Shown here: piece after piece, positions 41,849 to 50,301 of the stretch
Position numbering within the stretch: the first letter of the stretch is position 1
Layout: each line of letters starts with the position of its first letter
Source: Bradyrhizobium elkanii WSM2783
GTDB taxonomy: Bacteria > Pseudomonadota > Alphaproteobacteria > Rhizobiales > Xanthobacteraceae
Reading direction: 5' to 3'
Assembly: GCF_000472865.1 (NCBI RefSeq)
Contig: NZ_AXAP01000031.1
Location: forward strand, 1-64,000
DNA length: 64,000 nt
Translations under genes and position numbers: made by a program
The notes under the pieces: model-generated
Databases searched by the model: none
What the model was told of the DNA's origin: nothing
The model's input: only the letters and a program-made list of their open reading frames with translations

Positions 41849-44221
41849 ATGACCAGCCCAGAGACCACGGCCCAGCCGTTCGATCCATCGCGTACCGAGA
41901 AAATGGGACTGCCGCTTGCGAAGTGGCTGGCGCCCTTTGCGATCGCGGTTGCGCTTTTGTCGGCGTTCCTGACCTTCGTGGTGCTGACGGGGCTGACCCC
42001 GATCGAGCCGACCAAGCACGTCGTCTATTCATTCCTGCTGATCAACGCAGGCACGATCCTGCTGCTCCTCGGGATCATCATCCGCGAAATCTGGCAGGTA
42101 ATTCAGGCCCGGCGCCGCGGCCGTGCGGCGGCGAGGCTTCACGTCCAGATCGTCAGCCTGTTTTCCATCATTGCGGTGTTGCCTGCGGTGGTGGTCGCGA
42201 TCGTCGCCAATGTCATGCTCGATCGCGGCCTCGACCGGCTGTTTTCGGGACCGACGCGGGTAGCGATCCAGAATTCGGTGACGATCGCCGGCGCCTACAT
42301 GCAGGAGCATGCGCAGCTCATCCGCGGCGACGTCCTGGGGATGGCAAACGACCTCGCCCATGCAAGGCCACTGTATGACCAGGATCGCATGACGTTCATG
42401 CAGCTCCTGACGGCGGGCGCGGCGGCGCGTAATCTGCCGGTTGCGCTGCTGTTGGACAAGGGCGGCAACGTCCTCGACAGCGCGGATACCGGTAGTCGTC
42501 TGAACTACGCACTGCCACCGCTCGAAATTCTCAAGAACATCAACGAGACCGAGCCGGAAATCTCGGTTTTCCCCGAAAGCTATGTCGCGTCCGTGGTCCG
42601 GCTGCGGGCTTATGACGACACGTTCCTGTACGTGGCGCGTCTGCTTGATCCGACCATCGTTGCCCAGCTCAAGCAGACCCAGGCCAGCGCTGCCGAATAT
42701 GCCGCGATCGAAGCGCAGAGGCTCGGCATCCAGGTGACCTTCGCGCTGGTGTTTGCGGTGATTGCGCTGACCATTCTGGTCGCGTCGGTACTGATCGGGC
42801 TCAATTTCGCCAATTGGCTCGTGTCGCCAATCCGCAGTCTGATGAGCGCCGCCAATCAGGTGTCAACCGGCGACCTCAACATCCAGGTTCCGGTCCATAG
42901 ATCGGAAGGCGATCTCGCCCAGCTCGGGCAAACCTTCAACAAGATGACGCAGGAGTTGCGGACCCAGCGCGATGAACTCGTCAATGCCAGCGAACTGATC
43001 GACAGCCGCCGGCGCTTCATCGAGGCCGTGCTGTCATCGGCCAGCGCCGGCATCATCGGCGTCGATCCGTCCGGCAGCGTCGGCACCCTCAATCGCTCGG
43101 CGGAGAAGCTGATCGGCCACGCCGAATCGGAGACCTTGGGTCATCCGCTCTCGGACGTGCTTCCCGAGCTTGACGAGATGATGAAGACGGCACGGGAGGG
43201 CACCCAGCGGCTGGTCCAGGGCCAGATCACCATCACGCGCGACGGCCACGAGCGCAATTTGTCGGTCCGCATCTCCGCCGAAAAGACCAGCCACTCCTGG
43301 GACAATTACATCATCACGCTCGACGACATCACCGAACTGGTCTCGGCCCAGCGCACCTCAGCCTGGGGCGATGTCGCCCGCCGTATCGCGCATGAGATCA
43401 AAAATCCGCTGACCCCGATCCAGCTCTCGGCCGAACGCATCCGCCGCAAATTCGGCAAGACCATCACCGAGGAGAAGGACAAGTCCATCTTCGAACAATG
43501 CACCGACACCATCGTGCGCCAGGTCGACGACATCAGGCGCATGGTCGACGAATTCTCGCGCTTCGCCCGCATGCCGAAACCGGTGATGGAAGGCGAGGAT
43601 GTCGCCGACACCGTGCGGCAGGCGGTGTTCCTGATGAAGGTCGCGCACCCCGAGCTCGATATCGTGGCCGACATCAAGCAGGACCCGATGCGGGCGCAGT
43701 TCGATCGCCGGCTGATCTCGCAGGCGCTGACCAACATCATCAAGAACGCGACCGAAGCGATCGAGCAGGTGCCGCCGGAAGAGCTGGGCAAGGGGCGGAT
43801 CGACGTCATCGCGCAGCGCGAGGGCGAGGAGATCATCATAGACGTCATTGACAACGGCATCGGTCTGCCGAAGGTCGCGCGCGCGCGTCTGCTCGAGCCC
43901 TATGTCACGACGCGCCAGAAGGGCACCGGGCTCGGGCTTGCGATCGTCGGCCGCGTGCTCGAAGACCATGGTGGCCGCATCGAGCTCAAGGATGCTTCCG
44001 ACTTCCGTCCCGGCCAGCGCGGTGCCTGGATGCGGCTTCGATTCGCCGTCTCCGGCCAGCCGCCGAACGCGGGGACCAAGGAGCCGCCTCCGGCGGCCGG
44101 CTCCGAGTCGCAGCAGTCAAGCGCGCGGGACGAAGAAAAAAATCCGCCGGCGTCCGCGACCAGCGACCCGGCATCCACGACCAATATCCAAGCGAAAATC
44201 CAAGCAGCGACAGGCGACTGA
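41849..44221 (+). CDS. ntrY: Membrane sensor histidine kinase NtrY
   Basis: A 790-residue kinase. Membrane segments lie at about 28-50, 60-80 and 100-122. A periplasmic sensing region of about 170 residues follows, then a TM helix at about 297-319 and a HAMP domain. A PAS domain is at about 390-495, and the phosphoacceptor H515 lies in RRIAHEIKNPLTPIQLSAERI. The ATPase boxes NIIKNATEAI, DNGIGLP and GTGLGLAI complete it. The tail after about 730 is proline/serine-rich and disordered. NtrY phosphorylates NtrX; the pair has been tied to nitrogen, redox and envelope responses. The ATG at 41849 lacks an obvious strong ribosome-binding site. Confidence 0.95.
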   Translation: MTSPETTAQPFDPSRTEKMGLPLAKWLAPFAIAVALLSAFLTFVVLTGLTPIEPTKHVVYSFLLINAGTILLLLGIIIREIWQVIQARRRGRAAARLHVQIVSLFSIIAVLPAVVVAIVANVMLDRGLDRLFSGPTRVAIQNSVTIAGAYMQEHAQLIRGDVLGMANDLAHARPLYDQDRMTFMQLLTAGAAARNLPVALLLDKGGNVLDSADTGSRLNYALPPLEILKNINETEPEISVFPESYVASVVRLRAYDDTFLYVARLLDPTIVAQLKQTQASAAEYAAIEAQRLGIQVTFALVFAVIALTILVASVLIGLNFANWLVSPIRSLMSAANQVSTGDLNIQVPVHRSEGDLAQLGQTFNKMTQELRTQRDELVNASELIDSRRRFIEAVLSSASAGIIGVDPSGSVGTLNRSAEKLIGHAESETLGHPLSDVLPELDEMMKTAREGTQRLVQGQITITRDGHERNLSVRISAEKTSHSWDNYIITLDDITELVSAQRTSAWGDVARRIAHEIKNPLTPIQLSAERIRRKFGKTITEEKDKSIFEQCTDTIVRQVDDIRRMVDEFSRFARMPKPVMEGEDVADTVRQAVFLMKVAHPELDIVADIKQDPMRAQFDRRLISQALTNIIKNATEAIEQVPPEELGKGRIDVIAQREGEEIIIDVIDNGIGLPKVARARLLEPYVTTRQKGTGLGLAIVGRVLEDHGGRIELKDASDFRPGQRGAWMRLRFAVSGQPPNAGTKEPPPAAGSESQQSSARDEEKNPPASATSDPASTTNIQAKIQAATGD

Positions 44222-44237
44222 CAGGCAGGTGTAACCC

Positions 44238-45608
44238 ATGGCAAGTGACATTCTGATTGTCGACGATGAAGCAGACATTCGCGACCTCGTTGCCGGCATC
44301 CTCGAAGACGAAGGCTTTTCCTCGCGCACCGCGCGCGACAGCGATTCGGCGCTGGCGGAGATCGCCAACCGTCGCCCGCATCTGGTCTTCCTCGACATCT
44401 GGCTGCAGGGCTCCAAGCTCGACGGGCTGCAGCTCCTGGAGCAGATCAAGAAGGACAATGCCGACCTGCCGGTGGTGATGATCTCCGGCCACGGCAACAT
44501 CGAGACCGCGGTCGCTGCGATCAAGCGCGGCGCCTATGACTTCATCGAAAAGCCGTTCAAGTCGGACCGGCTGATCCTGGTCGCCAACCGGGCGCTGGAG
44601 AATTCGCGCCTCAAGCGCGAAGTGAAAGAACTCAAGCAACAGGCTCCAACTGCAAGCATTTTGACCGGCCGCTCCGCCTGCATGAACCAGTTACGCCAGA
44701 CCATCGAGCGCGCCGCCAAGGCCAACAGCCGCATCCTGATCGTGGGGCCGGCAGGCTCCGGCAAGGAGCTGGTGGCGCGAACGCTGCACCAGGCATCGAG
44801 CCGCGCCGACGGCCCGTTCGTCGTCATCAACGCGGCTGCGATCACGCCCGAGCGGATGGAGGTCGAGTTGTTCGGCGTCGAGGCTTCCAATGGTGAGCAG
44901 CCGCGCAAGCCGGGCGCCCTGGAAGAGGCGCATGGCGGCACGCTGTTCATTGACGAGATCGCTGATATGCCGCGCGAAACCCAGAACAAGATCTTGCGCG
45001 TGCTGGTCGACCAGACGTTCCAGCGCTCCGGTGGCACCGCAAAGGTCCATGTCGACGTCCGCATCATCTCCTCCACGGCGCGCAACCTGGAGGAGGAGAT
45101 CGCGGCCGGCCACTTCCGCGAGGATCTCTACCATCGCCTGTCGGTGGTGCCGATCCGGGTGCCGCCGCTGTCGGAGCGTCGCGAGGATATTCCCGAACTG
45201 ATCGACTATTTCATGGACCAGATCTCGGCGGCGACCGGCCTGCCGAAACGGCAGATCGGCCAGGACGCGATGGCGGTGCTGCAGTCCCATGTCTGGCCCG
45301 GCAACGTCCGCCAGCTCCGCAACAATGTCGAGCGGGTGATGATTCTGGCCGGCGGCGGCCCCGAGGCGATCATCACCGCGGACATGCTGCCGCAGGACGT
45401 CGGCTCGATGGTGCCGGCGATGCCGACCAGCAGCAATGGCGAGCACATCATGGGATTACCGCTGCGCGAGGCGCGAGAGGTATTCGAGCGCGACTATCTG
45501 ATCGCCCAGATCAGCCGGTTTTCCGGCAATATCTCGCGCACGGCGGAGTTCGTCGGGATGGAGCGCTCCGCGCTCCATCGCAAGCTCAAGGCCTTGGGGG
45601 TCGGCTGA
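44238..45608 (+). CDS. ntrX: Response regulator NtrX (no GAFTGA loop)
   Basis: A 456-residue NtrC-family regulator. D53 in LVFLDIWLQGSKLDG is the phosphorylation site. The AAA+ core has Walker A GPAGSGKE and Walker B GGTLFIDEIAD. The segment between them reads ELFGVEASNGEQPRKPGALEEAHGG by parts and lacks GAFTGA, so it should not drive sigma54 polymerase. The C-terminal helix-turn-helix is GNISRTAEFVGMERSALHRKL. It starts 16 bases after ntrY. Confidence 0.95.
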   Translation: MASDILIVDDEADIRDLVAGILEDEGFSSRTARDSDSALAEIANRRPHLVFLDIWLQGSKLDGLQLLEQIKKDNADLPVVMISGHGNIETAVAAIKRGAYDFIEKPFKSDRLILVANRALENSRLKREVKELKQQAPTASILTGRSACMNQLRQTIERAAKANSRILIVGPAGSGKELVARTLHQASSRADGPFVVINAAAITPERMEVELFGVEASNGEQPRKPGALEEAHGGTLFIDEIADMPRETQNKILRVLVDQTFQRSGGTAKVHVDVRIISSTARNLEEEIAAGHFREDLYHRLSVVPIRVPPLSERREDIPELIDYFMDQISAATGLPKRQIGQDAMAVLQSHVWPGNVRQLRNNVERVMILAGGGPEAIITADMLPQDVGSMVPAMPTSSNGEHIMGLPLREAREVFERDYLIAQISRFSGNISRTAEFVGMERSALHRKLKALGVG

Positions 45609-45869
45609 GCCAACCGGTCGCAGATCCATGCAATTGACTGGGAATGATCGCTTTTTTCCCCATGCTTTTGCGGCAATTGCCGATTCTTGTTCATGGGTGG
45701 CGCGTCAACCGGCTTGCCTAATGGGCGGGCCTGCCCTCTAATCCTACCGCCGAGCCTGTCAGAGGGGGAACTCAGGACAGGCCGGCGACCGGGGAAAGGC
45801 TCCATCAGAGGGCTCCAACCGGTTCCAACATTCCAATAAGAAGAACCACAAGACGGCGGGACAACAAAA

Positions 45870-46118
45870 ATGGCGGCAGACCGCGCTCAAAATCTACAAG
45901 ACACCTTCCTAAATCATGTTCGTAAGACCAAGACGCCACTGACGATCTTTCTGGTGAATGGCGTTAAACTGCAGGGTATTGTCACCTGGTTTGACAATTT
46001 CTGCCTTTTACTCCGGCGCGACGGTCATTCGCAGCTTGTCTACAAGCACGCGATCTCGACCATCATGCCGGGCGCACCGATCCAGTTGTTTGAAGGTGGT
46101 GAAGATACACAGGGTTGA
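45870..46118 (+). CDS. hfq: RNA chaperone Hfq
   Basis: An 82-residue Sm-fold hexameric chaperone that pairs small RNAs with mRNAs. Sm1 is LTIFLVNGVKLQGIVTWFDNF and Sm2 contains YKHAISTIMP, with the distal/proximal face residues in NLQDTFLNHVRK. The short acidic C-terminus is normal for alphaproteobacteria. It lies 261 bases after ntrX, enough for its own promoter, and 11 bases before hflX. Confidence 0.97.
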   Translation: MAADRAQNLQDTFLNHVRKTKTPLTIFLVNGVKLQGIVTWFDNFCLLLRRDGHSQLVYKHAISTIMPGAPIQLFEGGEDTQG

Positions 46119-46129
46119 GAGTGAACTGA

Positions 46130-47512
46130 TTGGAGCCCCGTAATCGTGAAGGGGCCGCCGACCGGCCACGGTCGGCGGAGGGAATTGAGACGGGCCGGGT
46201 GATTGTCGTCGGCCCGTACATGCGCATGCGCCGCGGCGAGGCCGAGGCGCAAGCGGAGGCCTTTGTCCGCGATTTCGAAGGGCGGATCGAGGAGGCGGCC
46301 GGGCTTGCGCGCGCCATCGACCTTGCGGTGATCGACAGCGTGATCGCCCCCGTCAGCCAGATCAGGCCGGCGACCTATCTCGGCAAGGGCAAGGTCGAGG
46401 AGATCACCGGCCTCGTCGCCAGCCACAACATCGAGCTCGTGGTGATGGATTGCGCGCTGTCGCCGATCCAGCAGCGCAACCTCGAGAAGGCCTGGAACAC
46501 CAAGGTGCTCGACCGCACCGGTCTGATCCTGGAGATCTTCGGCCGCCGCGCCAAGACCAGGGAAGGCGCGCTGCAGGTCGAGCTCGCGCATCTCAATTAC
46601 CAGCGCAGCCGGCTGGTGCGGTCATGGACCCATCTGGAGCGTCAGCGCGGCGGCTTCGGCTTCATGGGCGGCCCCGGCGAAACCCAGATCGAGGCCGACC
46701 GGCGGCTGATCAGCGAGCGCATCACCAAGCTCGAAAGCGAGCTGAAGAAGGTTCAGGCGACGCGGCGATTGCACCGCGCCGGCCGCCAGCGTGTGCCGTA
46801 CCGCGTGGTGGCGCTGGTTGGCTACACCAATGCGGGCAAGTCGACGCTGTTCAACCGGCTGACCCGTGCCGATGTCCAGGCCGCCGATATGCTGTTCGCG
46901 ACGCTCGATCCGACGCTCCGTGCGCTGCATCTGCCGCATGGTGGCAAGGCGATGCTGTCTGATACCGTCGGCTTCATCTCCAACCTGCCGACACAGCTCG
47001 TCGCGGCATTCCGCGCCACGCTGGAAGAGGTGCTGGAAGCCGATCTCATCCTCCACGTCCGCGACATCTCGCATGAGGATGCCGAGGCCCAGGAGCGCGA
47101 CGTCGAGGCGGTGCTGCGCCAGCTCGGGATCGATCCCGATGCCGACGGCGGCCAGCGCATCATCGAAGTCTGGAACAAGATCGACTGCTTCGATCCCGAG
47201 GAGCGCGCGAATTTGCGCAACATCGCCGCCCGCCGTCCGCCGGAGCGGCCGGCCTTCCTGGTCTCCGCCTGGAGCGGGGAGGGCGTCAACGAACTGCTCG
47301 CCGCGATCGAGGATCGGCTGGCGGCAAAGCGCATGACGCTGGACCTGTCGATCGATGCCTCCGACGGCGCCGGCATTAGCTGGCTGCACCGCAATTCCGA
47401 AGTGCTCGACAAGAAGCTGCATGACGGCCGCTTTGATATGACCGTGCGCGTCGACGAGACGAAGCGCGATATCGTCGTGTCACGCTTCGATGCCGTGCCG
47501 CATGTGATGTGA
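46130..47512 (+). CDS. hflX: GTPase HflX
   Basis: A 460-residue ribosome-associated GTPase that splits stalled or stressed ribosomes. The N-terminal HflX domain has RPATYLGKGKVEEI and DCALSPIQQRNLEKAW; the arginine-rich helix ERQRGGFGFMGGPGETQIE follows. The G1 motif GYTNAGKST is at 231-239, with DTVGFI (G3) and NKID (G4). The start is TTG at 46130, consistent with the spacing after hfq and the conserved MEPRN start; an alternative is not obvious. hfq-hflX is the usual pair. Confidence 0.94.
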   Translation: MEPRNREGAADRPRSAEGIETGRVIVVGPYMRMRRGEAEAQAEAFVRDFEGRIEEAAGLARAIDLAVIDSVIAPVSQIRPATYLGKGKVEEITGLVASHNIELVVMDCALSPIQQRNLEKAWNTKVLDRTGLILEIFGRRAKTREGALQVELAHLNYQRSRLVRSWTHLERQRGGFGFMGGPGETQIEADRRLISERITKLESELKKVQATRRLHRAGRQRVPYRVVALVGYTNAGKSTLFNRLTRADVQAADMLFATLDPTLRALHLPHGGKAMLSDTVGFISNLPTQLVAAFRATLEEVLEADLILHVRDISHEDAEAQERDVEAVLRQLGIDPDADGGQRIIEVWNKIDCFDPEERANLRNIAARRPPERPAFLVSAWSGEGVNELLAAIEDRLAAKRMTLDLSIDASDGAGISWLHRNSEVLDKKLHDGRFDMTVRVDETKRDIVVSRFDAVPHVM

Positions 47513-47523
47513 GCGGAAGCCCC

Positions 47524-47610
47524 GTAGCCCGGATGGAGCGCAGCGCAATCCGGGACCGGTCGAGCCAAACCCAAGAACCCCGGATTTCGCTTACGCTCCA
47601 TCCGGGTTAC
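47524..47610. repeat. Dispersed palindrome overlapping the end of mazG
   Basis: GTAGCCCGGATGGAGCG at the left edge pairs with CGCTCCATCCGGGTTAC at the right (to 47610), with inner arms AATCCGGG and CCCGGATT. I recall it as a common Bradyrhizobium repeat. It lies between convergent hflX and mazG, and the mazG stop at 47591-47593 is inside it. Confidence 0.8.
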
Positions 47611-48421
47611 GGGCACCTTTCGCTTCGTTCCACAGCGCATCCATCTCTTCGAGAGATGCGTCTTGCGGCGAACGCCCCTTCGCCTCTAACGCGCGCTCGA
47701 TATAGGCAAAGCGGCGCTCGAATTTGGCGTTGGTGCCGCGGAGTGCGGTTTCCGGATCGGCGCCGACGTGCCGCGCGAGATTGACCACCGCGAATAGGAG
47801 GTCGCCGGTTTCTTCCGCCAGTTCATCGGCATCGGCCCCGTCGAGTGCGGCCTCGATCTCGTCAGCCTCCTCGCGGATTTTCTTCAACACCGCGCGCGGA
47901 TCGTTCCAGTCGAAGCCGACGGTCGACGCCTTGCGCTGCAGCTCCATCGCGCGCGTGAGGGCAGGCTGGCCGGCCTTGACGCCGGCAAGCAACGATTTGT
48001 GCCCGGCCTCTTGCGGCGGCCGGCGCGCCGCACGCTCGGCCTTCTCCTCGGCCTTGATGCGATCCCAGACTTCCTTGACGTGGGAGGGGGCGAGATTGCC
48101 GTCCTTGTCGGCGAACACATGCGGATGCCGCCGGATCATCTTCCTGGTGATCGCCTCCACAACGTCGCCGAACGCAAAGGCGTTCTGCTCCTCCGCCATG
48201 CGGGCGTGGAACACGACCTGCAGCAGCAGATCGCCGAGTTCTTCCCTGAGATCGTCGAGATCGCCGCGGGTGATGGCATCCACCACCTCATGGGCTTCCT
48301 CGATCGTGTAAGGGGCGATGGTCGCAAAGTTCTGCTCGAGGTCCCAGGGGCAGCCGGTCACCGGCGTGCGCAAGGCGGCCATGATCTCGATGAGGCGTGA
48401 AATGTCGCGGGAAGGGGTCAT
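47591..48421 (-). CDS. mazG: Nucleoside triphosphate pyrophosphohydrolase MazG
   Basis: A 276-residue house-cleaning enzyme hydrolysing (d)NTPs to monophosphates. It has two MazG repeats with the E-E-x-x-D metal motifs: REELGDLLLQVVFHARMAEE at about 58-77 and AEETGDLLFAVVNLARHVG near 208. The opening CPWDLEQNFATIAPYTIEEAHEVVDAI is typical. The ATG at 48421 gives MTPSRDISRL; the frame continues upstream without homology. The last residues, GARNPDGA, are encoded by the dispersed repeat. Confidence 0.94.
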   Translation of the reverse strand: MTPSRDISRLIEIMAALRTPVTGCPWDLEQNFATIAPYTIEEAHEVVDAITRGDLDDLREELGDLLLQVVFHARMAEEQNAFAFGDVVEAITRKMIRRHPHVFADKDGNLAPSHVKEVWDRIKAEEKAERAARRPPQEAGHKSLLAGVKAGQPALTRAMELQRKASTVGFDWNDPRAVLKKIREEADEIEAALDGADADELAEETGDLLFAVVNLARHVGADPETALRGTNAKFERRFAYIERALEAKGRSPQDASLEEMDALWNEAKGARNPDGA

Positions 48422-48548
48422 GCGGCCACCAGAATTCTGCTTGTCCCGCTTTATGCCGTAAGCGACCGGCCGATCCCAGCGGAACACGCTGAAATATGCC
48501 GATTTCCACCGGTTGGCCGCAATTGCTGGCGGTGCTAAAGCGCGCACC

Positions 48549-49265
48549 ATGAGTGAAGATTTATCGTCCGAAACCGCGCTGGTGCTGTTCTCCGGCGGCC
48601 AGGATTCCACCACCTGCCTTGCCTGGGCGCTCAAGCATTTTGCGCGCGTCGAAATGCTTGGCTTTGCCTATGGGCAGCGCCACGCGATTGAGCTCGAATG
48701 CCGGGAGGGGCTGGTTTCCGGCATCACGGCACTGCGGCCGGACTGGGCTTCAAAGCTGGGCGAGAGTCACACGCTGGAAATCCCGACGCTCGCCGAAATT
48801 TCCGACACCGCGCTAACACGTGACGTCGCGATCGCGATGGGCGCGGACGGCTTGCCCAATACTTTCGTGCCCGGACGCAACCTCGTATTCCTCACCTTCG
48901 CGGCCGCGCTGGCCTACCGGCGCGGCATCCGCCACATCGTCGGCGGCATGTGCGAGACTGACTATTCCGGTTATCCCGATTGCCGCAACGAGACCATCAA
49001 GGCACTGCAGTCGGCGCTCAGCCTCGGCATGGCCAAGGATTTCGAACTGCACACGCCGCTGATGTGGCTGAGCAAGGCCGAAACCTGGAAGCTCGCTCAT
49101 GAACTCGGCGGCACCGGCCTGGTCGACCTGATCCGCGAGCACTCCCATACCTGCTATCTCGGCGACCGCGGCGCGCCGCACGACTGGGGCTACGGCTGCG
49201 GCGAATGCCCGGCGTGTACGCTGCGGGAGAGGGGATGGCGGGAGTATGCGGCCGCCCAACGCTAG
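48549..49265 (+). CDS. queC: 7-cyano-7-deazaguanine synthase QueC
   Basis: A 238-residue ATP-dependent ligase turning 7-carboxy-7-deazaguanine into preQ0 for queuosine. The pyrophosphatase loop SGGQDST is at 15-21. PGRNLVFLTFAAALA is a family motif, and the C-terminal zinc cysteines lie in HTCYLGD and YGCGECPACTLRERGW. The ATG at 48549 gives MSEDLSSETALVLFSGG; an ATG 12 codons earlier is less likely. Its end overlaps the convergent nitrile-hydratase accessory gene by four bases. No preQ1 riboswitch was recognised upstream. Confidence 0.95.
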   Translation: MSEDLSSETALVLFSGGQDSTTCLAWALKHFARVEMLGFAYGQRHAIELECREGLVSGITALRPDWASKLGESHTLEIPTLAEISDTALTRDVAIAMGADGLPNTFVPGRNLVFLTFAAALAYRRGIRHIVGGMCETDYSGYPDCRNETIKALQSALSLGMAKDFELHTPLMWLSKAETWKLAHELGGTGLVDLIREHSHTCYLGDRGAPHDWGYGCGECPACTLRERGWREYAAAQR

Positions 49266-49642
49266 CCCGCAAAATCCTCCGGCCGCAGTTCGATCGGCTT
49301 GCCGTGCGGGGTGCGGTCGGCGGCATGGTCCCAGGCGTCGCGGTAGCGGTGCAGGGTCTCGGCGGTGGCGACGCCTTTTTCGGCGACGAGATGTTCCAGC
49401 GTCGCGAGCCAGTGGCGATAATAAGTCTCGCCGGTGTCGGGATCGCCTTCCGCCTGTGCGCGCTTGATCTGGTCGGCGAGGGCTGCGGCCCATTCGTTCC
49501 AGGTGAACAACCCGCGCTCGTGCAGCGTTAGCGCCATTGCAAAGGCCTGCGCTTCCCAGGGCTCGCGGAACACCGGGCCGTCATCGTCGCGCGGGATGCT
49601 CGGCACGGCGGCGGTGGCGCGCGCGGCTGCGGCGCTGTCCAT
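49262..49642 (-). CDS. Nitrile hydratase accessory (activator) protein
   Basis: A 126-residue protein related to the beta subunit, of the type needed to deliver cobalt to the alpha subunit (P14K-like). PVFREPWEAQAFAMALTLHERGLFTWNEW is the family core, and GETYYRHWLATLEHLVAEKG mirrors the beta-subunit segment YYTKWLLGLEDLL. The ATG at 49642 shares a base with the stop of nthB (TGATG), giving coupled translation. It ends the three-gene operon. Confidence 0.88.
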   Translation of the reverse strand: MDSAAAARATAAVPSIPRDDDGPVFREPWEAQAFAMALTLHERGLFTWNEWAAALADQIKRAQAEGDPDTGETYYRHWLATLEHLVAEKGVATAETLHRYRDAWDHAADRTPHGKPIELRPEDFAG

Positions 49643-50301
49643 CACACACGCTCCAGATATGGCTCGAAGGCGTCGACCGAAATCTTGACGGTCGGATCGG
49701 ACTCCGGGCCCCACAATTCGGTCCCGTCGAACACCACGGTGTAGAGCCACTGCGGGTTCTCGCCGGCTTCCATTGCGGCGGAGTCCGGAAACACGTGACA
49801 GCCATGGTCGCGCTCGACCACGCCGACATGGCCGCGCACATAGCGGGGCAGCCGCGTGTGCGTGAGGGGGTGGATGTTCTTCGCGCGCACCCTGTCGCCT
49901 GCCTTGAACTTTGCGGGCGCCGGCGCCGTGCGGCCGAACTTGCCGCGCACCATCACGCGCTCGACGTCATCGAGCTCGAATTTGCCATGCTTGAGCGCCT
50001 TTGGCGGCTGCACCGCGTGGCCCGTTGCGACTTCGTCTTTTGCGATGAACCCCTTGTCCAGCAAGAGGTCCTCGAGCCCGAGCAGCCACTTCGTGTAATA
50101 GCAGCTCGCGAGATAGATGTGCGGCGGCAAGGCTTCGCGATAATAGCGCGAGGTGTCGATGTTGAAGGCGCCGGCCGCGCCCATCGCGCGCACCATCGCC
50201 ATCACCCGCGCTTCCCATGCGGCATGGAACATCGGCTCGTTCGGCTCGGGCTCGACCTTGCCGAACCCGTCCATGCCGCCCATGTCGTGCACGCCGTTCA
50301 T
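49642..50301 (-). CDS. nthB: Nitrile hydratase beta subunit
   Basis: A 219-residue subunit of the enzyme that hydrates nitriles to amides. MNGVHDMGGMDGFG is the characteristic N-terminus. ASCYYTKWLLGLEDLLLDKG and the C-terminal SH3-like barrel (FKAGDRVRAKNIHPLTHTRLP, RGHVGVVERDHG) match the family. Its ATG overlaps the nthA stop (ATGA). The frame can be read far upstream, but that part runs through nthA in another frame. Confidence 0.94.
   Translation of the reverse strand: MNGVHDMGGMDGFGKVEPEPNEPMFHAAWEARVMAMVRAMGAAGAFNIDTSRYYREALPPHIYLASCYYTKWLLGLEDLLLDKGFIAKDEVATGHAVQPPKALKHGKFELDDVERVMVRGKFGRTAPAPAKFKAGDRVRAKNIHPLTHTRLPRYVRGHVGVVERDHGCHVFPDSAAMEAGENPQWLYTVVFDGTELWGPESDPTVKISVDAFEPYLERV

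Noticed and set aside
48422..48548. A preQ1 riboswitch before queC.
   Set aside because: The short divergent gap has no H-type pseudoknot pattern or A-rich tail that I can recognise.
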